Below are positions 35,600-46,344 of a DNA stretch of 64,000 nucleotides, in pieces (within the stretch, counting starts at the first letter, position 1; every line of letters begins with the position of its first letter). A program made the position numbers and the translations under genes. Source of the stretch: Bryoerythrophyllum caledonicum (taxonomy: Eukaryota > Streptophyta > Bryopsida > Pottiales > Pottiaceae); contig OZ020516.1 of the NCBI GenBank assembly GCA_963971425.1, forward strand, positions 13,318,593 to 13,382,592, given 5' to 3'. The notes under the pieces are model-generated. The model searched no databases and was not told where the DNA came from. It saw only the letters and a list, made by a program, of their open reading frames with translations.

Positions 35600-35840
35600 G
35601 GTCGAGAGGTGCACCGAGCCACAGGTTCGGCAGGGCTTGGGAGGGGTGGGACAAAACCTGCCCCTATTTTTGTGTTGGAGTGGGGCCCTACTTAATCCAG
35701 AGGGGGTCACAAGGGGTAATTTGTGGCTGCAGGCCCCAATTTTGTAAAAAAAAAACCAAAAAAAGCATCTAGAACCCTAAATCGGGCAGGGCCAGGAAAA
35801 TGGACCCACCCGAGGCTAAGGTTTGGTGCACCGCTCGACC
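35600..35840. mobile_element. Small MITE with about 21-bp inverted termini
   Basis: The left end GGTCGAGAGGTGCACCGAGCC is nearly mirrored by the right end, which on the other strand reads GGTCGAGCGGTGCACCAAACC. 241 bp, non-coding, G-rich. The target duplication is not clear. Confidence 0.55.
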
Positions 35841-35959
35841 ACGGTCGATAAGGTGATCCATTAACAAGGTGTAACTTGGTAAACCCCCCTCCATAACCGA
35901 CTTGTTAAGCAATGCACATATACGGAGAGCCCAAATAAAAATACATTTATTTTCTAGTA

Positions 35960-36235
35960 ATAGCCAATAGATATAAAATTTTAACGTAAGTAACTTCGTA
36001 ATTTTCCAATAAAATGTGAATTTTCAAAGTATGATGCCATGTTTAGCTGGTGGCCGCCACTAGATATCCTCCAAAAGCGCCAACCAATAGTAAGGGGTCT
36101 TGGCGTATAGCAAACCTCCATTTGAAATTGAATGGGTGGTAATGGGATGGAAGTGGGTTGGATATATCACAATTTTATAGCTGTCGGTTATTGGATTTGG
36201 TTCGGTTATTAGGGGGGTTACTGTACAACAAATGA
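35960..36235. repeat. Dispersed repeat R2, copy 1
   Basis: Shares ATGGGTGGTAATGGGATGGA, AGTGGGTTGG and GGCCGCCACTAG/GGCCACCAATAG blocks with 57720-57990, and in inverted orientation with 62265-62520. Non-coding; probably a MITE family. Confidence 0.55.
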
Positions 36236-36239
36236 CATG

Positions 36240-38276
36240 CTACACAAAGCAATCTAGGCATTGGAATATAAAACAGAATGATATTATTGGTTTTAGACAT
36301 AGTAAGGAGAAATTTTGTGTATTAAAACGTGGGAGGCTGTAAGCATAACCCATGAACTATATATAATTTTTTTTTACCTACTAATATTTTTGAGAAGCTA
36401 ACTGTATAGGCCACTTGTATCCATACAACACCTTAAAATATATCACCAAAATTCTATCTATCTAACAAATCTTATTTTCGGCACTCTTAAAATATCTTTT
36501 GGGTATCTTCTGCCAGGATAGGGTCTTGCGCCTAGGTTCTGGCTTCAAAAGGTATGAAGTGATATTCTTTCATATAAAGCCATATATCTTTATACCCATT
36601 TGGTGAAGGCAAAGCCACGTCCTAGCATGATACATTACTAGGTGATGCTTGAATAGGCGACACTCAGATATACATGGAATACCTTGTCCTCGCACAATAC
36701 CATGTCTTGGTGCGACACCCTGTGAGGTAGTACCCGGCTATACGTTCACTTCACGAGGAATTGCCCTAACCCCGTCGAGAACAATGGAGATCTACACTTG
36801 TAAATCATCACAAATATTGAGGATATGCTTTAGGTTGGAGAATTTGCGAAGAAGAAGAAAGAAAAGAAACCTGTAGCCTAAGGGTCTTTCATACATGTAG
36901 CATTTTCTCCCATTCCTACCAAAGCTAATAACCACTACAATAGTCATGAGTTAACTCCTAATGGACAAAACCTATGACCGTGGCATCAATTCCAATTTTC
37001 ATCCTATTCAGTGGGCTCTCTTTACAACAACGTCTGCTACAACAACTAATTCATTATACCAGGCGATGTGGGTCCGGAACAAAAAATTGCTCTCTACAAC
37101 AACCACTTGATATTACAGCAACATCCATCAATCTAAATTGTCACCCCACAATCTATATTCACATCCCTTCATAATAAAGCATGTCAGAATTGGTCATAAT
37201 GAAGGAATAGTCCCTTATGTTTTGATAACTTTATTTACGTGGATTTCCATGACGGTCAATAATTTCTAAGTCAGAACCGTCAATGTAAGGCAACCGTAAG
37301 CTCACCTACTCACATGTTCAATTAATCAACCACAATACATACCATTGCACCATATGGAGATTACTTGCAACATCATCATGTGATGTCACCTTTAATAAAA
37401 CCATTCATCCAACATTCCCATGTAACAACCTTCATCCACCCTTTCCATTACAACAGCTGCTCCATATAGCAACTCTTTGTATAATAGGCTACGTATAAGT
37501 GGCAGACCCAACATGGCTATTGTAAAGGGAGCTGACTGTTGTTTGCTCTGATTTTTCACAACTTTGTATAGTTAAACAAGAAGCCGCTTTTTGGCTGCTC
37601 CGACCTAGCAGGAGTTAAGTCACCTCTCCCCTATCAAGATGTAGGCCCTTTTCTATCTATAAAAGAGGTACCCTACAAAGTGGTCACTTTCGTACATAAT
37701 TAATTCACAATGAGGACTGTCCAAAATTTTTGGAAAACTCTAGAGATTTGTCAAGACGATACCCATGTAATGTCAAGGTGATACCACCTACAATGCCTAG
37801 ATAATACCCATTCATACCCATTGTGTCCGGACTACCAGGATTTGGAAAAATAATTAGTTCAGCAGGTACTGTCCAAAAGTGACCACTGCATACATTGGTG
37901 TGATATATTATATATCGAGTGACATTTCTATAAAAAAAAAAAAAAAAAAGAAGATCAGAGCACACTATTTCTTTTGAATCTCCCAACTAAAACACCACAT
38001 GGCATAACAGTGCACCTCAAGAGAAGAAAACTTACTTTCAAACCCAAAACCGCCTCAGAATCTACCCAAACCTCTGTCTCTCTCTCTCTTCCCTCAATGC
38101 CCAAGTGTCAAGCGCCACACTCAACCAGTGCCCCAACGCCACAAACGCGAAGGAGAATCCCCAAAACCCAACAGATTCATTCTCACCTTCTTCAAAACGA
38201 ATCCCACCATGATTCCCTCCACAAGTTCAAGTGACTCAATCCACAACATCTCCTCAATTCGCCATTCCAAAAATTC
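36240..38276. other. Spacer upstream of the pseudouridine kinase gene
   Basis: Two kilobases without a recognised gene. Includes an 18-bp A tract at about 37932-37949. The last few hundred bases must contain the kinase promoter and leader. Confidence 0.4.
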
Positions 38277-41200
38277 ATGTCAACTGTGAAGCTTTTGAGG
38301 CCAGAGGTGAAGCCTTTGGATCGGTTAGTTCAGTTGGGTGATTTAAAACTTGAGGTATGATGATCTGGAGCATTGCATTGAGGAGGTTTCAGTGTAATAG
38401 TAGCAGTGTTGCATGTTCGGAGGTGGTTGGAATGCAACCTTCGGAGGTCTTTTCCATGTGTGGTGCTCGGTTGGAAATCTTTGTTTGCTCAAGTGATGGT
38501 TGTGTTGTTTTGCTCCGGGTGTCCAACTTACTCTTTGTGTTGGGGATGCGATTTTTCAAGTTTCCGATGATTGTGCATTTTGGTGTGTGCGCGTTGAGAA
38601 ACCCTACTATGGAGTAGGGTTTTGCTCTTATGATGCAGTGGGTGTTTTTGAGATGGTGATTGGGAGGGTGATGGCATTGATATATTGTGGTGGTTATGAT
38701 TTTGAAGACGACTTGAGGGAGCATCATGGAAGAAGGGGCTCAAAGGAGGATGGCTATCGTAGCTCGCCATTTCACGGACTCCACCTCGTTGCATGCGCTG
38801 GTGATTTTCGTGGATCTTTTTTATTTGGATGCGCCTTTCCCACTTCTATTTTGGTTGCATTCTTTTTCCTGCAATTATAGCCTCTCATAATGTGTCGTCC
38901 AGACCTTGCTGTTCACGTTTTGCAGCTCAATAAAACTAATAGAGCAGCACTTGATTATGTAATAGTGCGGCGTAGGGTTTGCTGTTCATTTGCTCATGAC
39001 AGAATTCCTTCCAGGCCTATGAACATGCTCAACATAATCGCAAACCTGGAGATAAAGTACCTGTTGTAATAGGAGGGATGGTACTTGACATCCAAGCTAC
39101 ACCTAAAGGAGGGCGGCTTCTTCGAGGAAGTACCACACCTGGCGAAGTAACACCTCTCCTTTCCATCCCTTATGTTAATCTCACATGTTCAGCTCACAAA
39201 CAGAAACGACATTACATAATTGGAGGCGCGGTGTTCGTACCATAACTTGGCTTTTTCCTTTGAAGAGTGCAGGTGACCTACGTTAGAGGAGGCGTGGCAA
39301 GAAATGTTGCGGAAAACATGGCTCTTCTCGGAACACATCCATTTCTCATCAGCGTCATCGGGGACGACGTCGCTGGTAAGAGTCTGACTTCGACGAGTCA
39401 TCAGAGTTATTTGTAAAGTGAGGCAAAGATATCGAGAGTTTTTGACCTGTAATTATTTGCGAAGTAATTGGAGGATTTGTTTCTTGCAGGGGAATCCATG
39501 CTGAGCCACTGGAAGTCACTCGGCCTCTCTGTAGAAGGTAAATGTTTACAACCTTTGCTTGTCACAAGTTAACCTCAAGAAGGTTTGTTGTGTTCTCTAC
39601 AATATTGGATATTGACCAAGACTAGAAATCAGCTATGAAAACTCTTTGATGCACATGCTTTGCTGACAGGGATCCGCAGATGTAAAGGAACCACAAGTCC
39701 AGTGGTATCCGCCGTGTTTGACAAGCAAGGCGAGCTAGCTGCAGCTGTTGCCGACACCTATGCTATCGTAAGTGTTTTATTAATTTCTGTTTGTCATTCT
39801 AGGCTTACTCTGTTACAGTATATATAAGGAACGCAGCAGCATCAGCTGCTTCTCTGTTGTGTTTAAAGCAAGTGCAGATTACAGGTGGGAAGTCAGCGAC
39901 ATCCATTCAAGTTGGAGTGGTAACGGGTTTGGTGTGTTATTTTACGAGGACAGGAAGAGCACTTGACAAGTGAATGGATAAGAAAGTTTGAGGATGTCAT
40001 AAAACGAGCACCAGTTGTTATGCTTGATGCTAATCTGCTACCTCCTGCCATGGAAGCTGCTTGCAATTGTAAGCTTCTGACCGTCATGCTCATTGTTTAT
40101 CGGTCCTTGATTTGATAATATTGATATTCCACAGAAGTACTTGTTGTTCATCATGTCTTTGGATTGTTGTAACCAGTGGCCAAGGAGGCGAACGTGCCAA
40201 TCTTTTTTGAGCCTGTATCAGTAGCGAAGAGTGTTAGAGCATCCAAATTCCTTAATCTGGTGGGTGCTGTTGTTGTTTGACTTTCCTCATTGCCTCTCAC
40301 CTCTCTTTCACCTTCCTCTGAGTTGCCGACTTAGAAAGTTTTTTTTTCCCCACTTGTGAGGTTTTTGCTCATCATTCTAAGATTCAGGGTGGTTTTATGG
40401 AGGATGTCGATCATCAAACACTTGAAAGAGGGGGAGTTCTGGAATTTGTACGTATTCTGATTGCTTCGGAATGACACACATTGCAGATAACTTATGCCTC
40501 ACCTAATGAGGCCGAGCTAGTAGCCATGGCTGAAGCTTTGAAGCAAGAAAAGAAACTGCTTGACGATGAGGTTCCTGCTGACAGAAAGCTTAAAAACCCA
40601 GCTGCTTCGCTTTGGCGGATGCGACACTGCATTCGAGCTTTGCTGGACACTGGCTTAGATTTTATCATTCTCACTATGGGGAGCCATGGAGCAGTGTTAT
40701 GCTCATTGTCATCCACCAATCCCCAAAACCTTAGGTGAGGTTTTTCTTCACCTCAAAAGGGTTATATGTAAAGTGAGGCAAAAATCCGTGAGTTTTGACC
40801 TCTTTTCTCATTTTCAGTAATGAAAATCAGCTAGCTCTAAATTTCCATAATCGGCTCAAAGAGGAGAAATGTGGCTTAGATTCATGATATAACATCACCT
40901 CTCCCTCTTTCTTCTACAAGGCGGCTAAAACTTGTTCTAGCTTGAGTATTGAGACCGCCAAGCTCTTCCATGGCTAGTAAGAGTGAGGAAAGTGTAGAAA
41001 CTTTGGGTAACTTTACAAATAAATCTAATGTATGATACCTTGTGTAGTACATGGCAGATATTTTCATGCATTTGTTAGTCTGATTATTGAGGCGATTTCT
41101 TTGGTTTGCAGGACTGGGCAGAGAATTTCTCCATCTCGTACTATCGAAAGCGATGATGCCGGAATGAGTTTCCTTCACTTTCCTGCGCTTCCTGCTTGCA

Positions 41201-41962
41201 TTTCCAACTTGAGCGGAGCTGGTGACTGTTTAGTAGCAGGGACTTTGGTAGCTCTCTCTTCGGGTGCGGACGTCTCAAGTGCTTTGGCTTATGGTGTTGC
41301 GGCGTCCAAGTGGGCGGTTGAATCGGAGGCTAATGTTTCACCGAACTTGGATCACCACTTAGTATCAGGCAAGTAACTCCTTTCTCATGCTCATTCCCTG
41401 TTGGTGAAACTAATATTTATCAACGTCCGTGGTTGTCTTTCAGAACTAGCTACCTTAATCATCAACTGTGAACAACATGGTCACTGATTGAATCATGAAA
41501 AATTACTACATAGGTACACCAGGCAAATGACCCCAGGCACGTCTTTATGTGTCAAGGTCAGAACTCAGAATCTGTGGAGTGTTTGGTTTTTGTGAGTTTT
41601 TCCAGACACTCTAGAGTTCTTTCCAAAGTTTCAATAAGATAACCCCTCTTTTGATTTCTAATTCTAGCATTCCTAGTAGCTATTAGAGCTTGGTGGTCTC
41701 TCAACTCAAGTTAGAAGTAGTTTTAGCCACCTTTGAGAAGGAAGAGGGAGAGGTGATGTTGCACCATGGATCTTTAGACGTGATTGAAGGAAATTGAGAG
41801 ATATTTAGCGCTGATTTTAATGATATAAAATGATTTTAATGATTTGAAATGAGAAAAGAGGTCGAAACTCATGGTCTGTTTGCCTGACTTTACAAAGAAC
41901 TCTTCTAATCCGCAGAGGGTGCAAAGAAGGTAACGGCGATGGCGCAACAACTAGCGCTATGA
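38277..41962 (+). CDS. PUKI: Pseudouridine kinase, PfkB family, 10 exons
   Basis: Phosphorylates pseudouridine to pseudouridine 5'-phosphate in RNA nucleoside catabolism; plant homologues (Arabidopsis At1g49350) are peroxisomal to my knowledge. Exons: 38277-38354, 39015-39146, 39273-39375, 39490-39537, 39670-39767, 39954-40068, 40177-40259, 40487-40734, 41112-41368, 41916-41962. They join in frame to about 402 residues. Motifs in order: VPVVIGGMVLDIQATP near the N-terminus, RGGVARNVAEN (75-85), EGIRRCKGTTSPVVSAVFD, VVMLDANL, FFEPVSVAKS, ILTMGSHGAV, and the anion-hole/catalytic GAGD (D340). The last intron uses a GC donor (TCAG|GCAAGT), required to keep the conserved SEGAKKVTAMAQQLAL end. The first exon is the least certain because it rests on one ATG and a GTATGA donor. 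Confidence 0.9.
40764..41020 (+). mobile_element. MITE in kinase intron 8
   Basis: Ends ATATGTAAAGT and ACTTTACAAAT are inverted. The 257-bp interior includes TTGACCTCTTTTCTCATTT and AACATCACCTCTCCCTC. The same sequence lies in inverted orientation in intron 9 (about 41621-41897), and a short fragment in intron 3 (about 39411-39465). Confidence 0.65.
41621..41897 (-). mobile_element. MITE in kinase intron 9, opposite orientation
   Basis: Reverse-complement relative of 40764-41020: read on the minus strand it gives CTTTGTAAAGTCAGGCAAA, then GACCTCTTTTCTCATTT and AACATCACCTCTCCCTC. Copies are visibly diverged, so both insertions are old. Confidence 0.6.
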
Positions 41963-43360
41963 GGATTTTGCTTATAGACATCAGGTCTTTTTCTGTTCAT
42001 GTCCCTAGTCCAATTATTGTGCTCCAGCAAGAGACTGAAGAGGTTTTTTCAGTCTGTATGCTTGTCCCTTCTTCATAGTTATTTAATGAAGAAAAAGATG
42101 TCGTGTTGCACGGTATGGCATGTTTCATCATTTTCTTGTGGCTGCCTTAGATTTGCATGTTTTGTTATAGTCACTCATTGAAGCCAAAACTTCGGAATAC
42201 ATAAGAGTTTTCCTGAAAGTGCTTCTCGAAGAGGCAAGCCAGGAGGAAAGACCGTATGAGATTTAATACGGAAATTCATATCTTTTTTTCTGCTCTAATG
42301 AAATGCTTGGCGATAAATGCTCTTGGGCCTTACCCAACACAAGTTAAAGCTCCCCCATAGTACCCTAAGTTCTCAAAGAGATGATCAACAGTTCCCCCAT
42401 ACCTTTCCCAAGCCAAGTAACCATGTGCATGTGGTCCCAATTACTAACATAAGATCCTAAGATTTGGGGTGACTATCCAGTGTATTTTGGTGACTTTCAG
42501 GAAAACTCTATAGATTGAATGTTTTGGTTACATATGCAAAAAGAAAATTCTAAAATATGTGAAAAGTAAAGCTAGTTTATTGTGAATATTTATTTCACAA
42601 ACAAAGGTATTTTATATGCTACTACTAATTATTATGTCGGAACGTGTTTGGTTGGTTTTTTCTACTTTGCTTATAGTTTTATATCTACTAAGCCAAAAGG
42701 TCATTGATATGCCAAGTTTGCTGTTGTTGTTTTATTCATACAATACACTCCCTTCTTGAAGATAGCTACTCGTACTTTTGACTTGAGTTTAGAGACCACG
42801 AAGCTTTTCTACACTTGATATGGATGCTAACCAAAATGAACACAAAGTTGTATTATAAATGAGAAGACCATGGCAATATCTTGTTGACCTCTGGATGACT
42901 TTATAAATAATCACTAAAATGGTTTTGAAATCATTATTTTGCGACTATTGGTGTGAATTTGTTTCAGAACCAATTCATACACTGTTTGATAAACAGTGTA
43001 TTGTATGTATAAACAGTTGTACCATGAACCTTCACACTGTATTTTATCATTGAACTAAAATATATGTAATTCAAAACCATTTAAGGTTGAGTGTAAGTAT
43101 TACAAGATGAAAAGAATACCATTTTGTTGATACCTTTTGCCTCTGCGAGCAAATTACTACTCATCACCGGTTTTAAAAAAATAAAATTACAAATACAAAT
43201 TGAAATCAATATCTCAGGTTGAAGTGACTTGGATACTAACTTCAAGATACTTCAAAATTCACTTGAAAATATTAAAAGGTTGACTGTGAAACAATAGAAC
43301 TCGTTCCCTAAACATTTGGAAACTTAAAAATAAATTTCTGATTCAAAGTGCTTTTTCACG
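41963..43360. other. Spacer between the kinase and the LEA_2 tandem
   Basis: The kinase 3' UTR and AT-rich repeat debris. A partial relative of the intron MITE lies near 42740-42920. A perfect small hairpin ACACTGTTT-GAT-AAACAGTGT is at 42979-42999. No gene recognised. Confidence 0.4.
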
Positions 43361-43363
43361 GAA

Positions 43364-43412
43364 CGAAAACTGCAGCTCACATTTCGCTGTCTGAACTGAG
43401 CTGCAGTTTTCG
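43364..43412. repeat. Perfect 16-bp inverted repeat upstream of LEA_2 copy 1
   Basis: CGAAAACTGCAGCTCA (43364-43379), 17-nt loop, TGAGCTGCAGTTTTCG (43397-43412). It lies about 290 bp before the ATG and 90 bp before the leader intron donor (AAGGTGAGT, 43500), so within the promoter or leader. Confidence 0.7.
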
Positions 43413-43703
43413 CCTTCTCGACTCAGGCTCACTTCAGATCAATAGATTTGTCATTCTAGCAATCAAGCAGAATTGAAGACTCTTGTGGATTAAGATCTAA
43501 GGTGAGTACTTGTTTCAACTCTTTTAAAGAAAAACGTAACCTTATTTGCACTGACGTTGAGACATGTTACAGGTTCTTCAGATCAGGACGATACTAGCAT
43601 TGTTCTCGAGAAGTTTTGATCTCAGTTGCTGCACTCTTTCAGGACATTCTCCACTCGGAGGCATCAAGGCTTTGAAGGCGGGTGGGTGCAACAGTGGCGA
43701 GCC

Positions 43704-44458
43704 ATGGCTGCACAGATTTCGTGTTCGAGGGTGCTTGCGACAGAGCACTCCCAAGAAGTGGTGGTGGTATTTCCCAAATCGCTGAGGACACGCTTTGTGG
43801 AGTTTTGGCTGTACAGCGGGGAGTTGCTGTGGAGAGCAATTAGGTGGATGTGCGATTGGTTTTGGGATGGAGGAATAGTATTTTTTGGTGTACTGGCATT
43901 CGCATTCGTTTTCCTCGCCGGCATGGTTGTGACTGCGGCTTGGGTTTAGATACCATTCATAACGGAAAGCTGTCACAAAGCGCCAGGCGTAGCGCTGGAG
44001 GATTTAGCTTCCGTGACATGACCGCGTTCCAGTCTAGCGTGACCGGCTCGCCGTGGCAGGTGAACAGCGCGTTCAGTGCCACCTTTTCCACTTGGAACCG
44101 GAACACCGTCGCCAAGTGCTTCACCACGTACCGCATCATGGATGTGCGAGTCGAATACCGTGGCCAGGTCATTCTGCAGCAGCAGGTACCGCTCGGATTC
44201 TCCCTGAAGCCGCAAGCGCGTCGCCCGTTTTCGATCGAGCTCAGGGGTGATCATGTGCAGCTGATGAAGAAAGAGTTAGGCCCAGTTATGCAGGCAGAGA
44301 TGCGGAGTGGCAACATCACTCTGGATGTTATCTACGCCATTCGCTACTTGATAGCAGACAGAAGGTCTAAGTGGATGAGCAATGGATGTGTTGTTGTTTC
44401 GAACTCACCACTCGACTCTTCTGGCTTCATGAAGACAGTGGTCGCCAAGGATTGCTAG
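43704..44458 (+). pseudogene. LEA_2/NDR1-HIN1-like gene, tandem copy 1, broken
   Basis: Close paralogue of the intact copy at 60039. The first part (to 43949) encodes the N-terminus and membrane segment. The frame then meets TAG where copies 2 and 3 have TGG. About 55 bp further on, one base is missing relative to copy 3 (GGAGGATTTAGC versus GGAGAGTTTTAAC), shifting the frame. The rest, including DMTAFQSSVTGSPWQVNSAF and the beta-sandwich, is preserved to the stop at 44458. Either a recent pseudogene, or a weak GTTTAG...TTTAG intron hides both defects; I favour pseudogene. The leader intron is conserved (donor at 43502, acceptor CTTTCAG at about 43643). Confidence 0.75.
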
Positions 44459-45202
44459 TCTTTCTGAGTACAGTTTCGTCAACGTTCTACAGAGTTCCGT
44501 GCTGCTACAAATGAAGTAGAATTGAGGAGTTTGCAATTCAAACTTTAGTGACTGTAGCTAGAGTTTGTAGCAGGCAGACTGGGATACACTCCGCATGAGA
44601 GGTTGACAGTGTGTCCATTACTCTTTCATCCAACGAAACCTCCTTCCAACGTGAATAAGTAGAGCAATCCTCAACCGCACTTCTCTCTAAACCTGTTCAT
44701 GATTATGTATGAAATGGTGCATTTTGACGAAATAATACAACATAAATTTTGGATTATTGTAACTAGGATTATATAGAGTCATGAAGGTGCAAATTTTTGG
44801 GTCGTCCACCTCATGCTAGCTCATCATTGGTGGCCTTGCTTGGAAGTCTCAAAAGGTTGGTGTGGTTTTGGGTCATCAAGTCCTAGCAGTGGGCAAAGAT
44901 GGGTTAGAAATTCTTACCCCAAGCCATGACAAGTATCACATACTTTACTACATAAATTGTGTTAATTTGGCACTTTTGAGATTAAATATAAAAGACTGCT
45001 CCTTGAAATTCATTCATGATTCTTCATCTTCCTTTCATAGTTCCCTTCGATACAAAATGTATTTTAGACCCCATTGAGCCTTATAAAATGGTTTTACAGT
45101 TGCTCTACCTTAGAATTGCAAAGTCGTGGAGGTTCAAAACAATCACGCTTTAGTGGGAATGGAAAGGAAAAGAAATAAATAACAATAAATCTCTGATTCC
45201 TT
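44459..45202 (+). repeat. 3' part of tandem unit 1
   Basis: From GCAGGCAGACTGGGATACAC through ATGCTAGCTCATCATTGGTG and GGAAGTCTCAAAAGGTTGG it matches the DNA downstream of copy 2 (58030-59345) and copy 3 (61365-62700). It is therefore part of the duplicated unit, not an independent transposon. It is cut at 45203 by the copia element. Confidence 0.7.
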
Positions 45203-46344
45203 TGGTAGATGTGTGCAATAGAAAGAAGATGTTTTATTGCAAGGTGGCAAAGCCTTTAAGTACAACAGAGGGCCCAACAACACGACGTAGAACGGTGGAG
45301 GCACTGCAAAGAATGTGAGATTGAGATCTGACCTATTTGAGATGAATCTCAAAGTATTTGGTTTTGAAGTGGTATTGCGGGTTGTCGGAAATCTTAATCC
45401 AACTTTGATTGTCACACATGATATGAAGGGCTCTTTTTTGTCAAATTCAAGCTCTTGCAGAAGAATATGAATCCATCTTGTTTCTTTGGTAGCCTCGACA
45501 AGAGACCGGTACTTGGACTCAGTGGATATTAGTGCAATACAAGTTTGTATTTTTGTATTCTAAGTATCTGGAGTGTTGTTGATTGTAAAGGTATATGTTT
45601 TAGTTGATTTGCACTGGTCTAAATCTCCCCCAAGTTGGCATTGTTGTATCCAATGAGAGAGAAAGTGTCGAACCGGGGATAGAAAAGACCCTAAAAAGTT
45701 GTCCCATCTAGATACCTCAATATTTGCTTTGTTGCATATAAATGTGCGGTTTAGGTGCAGAATTGTACCTAGATAGGAGGATGACGGCATATGTGATATT
45801 AGGATGTGTAGTAGTAAAAAAAGAAAGTTTATTGATAAGAGATTGGTAGCTAGTAGGATCAACGTTTGGTGTGTCGGTTTGAGCAGAAGTCATGAAACCA
45901 GCAAGTAGAGTCATGAAACGAGCAGGTAGAGGCGTTTGTGTCAGATTGTAGTCTTGTATTCTGTATTCATTAAGTATAGATTTTGCATAATGGATATGAT
46001 GGATGTTGATTCCTTGTTGAGATGATGTATACTTAATACCAAGAAATTTGGAGAGAAGACCGAGATAAGTCATCTTGAAACGTGAGTGGAATTTCTCTTG
46101 AAGCCATGAGATTTTCATTGTGAAGTTGCTAGGTAGAAATACGTCATCAACATAAAGGATGAGAAGAATGATCAAGCTTCCTTGGCGAAGGAAATAGAGA
46201 TTGTTGTTGCCATGAGACGGTTAGAGGCCGTGTTTCTGAAGCCATCTATTGATTTTTCAATTCCAGTTCCACGGGGACTGTTTGAGCCCATATAACGATC
46301 GGTGTAGTGCACATATCAAATGCTCTTGTCTATTGACGACGTTG

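Noticed and set aside
37932-37949. An 18-bp A tract as a possible retroposon tail
   Set aside because: No retroposed gene or target duplication could be found next to it.
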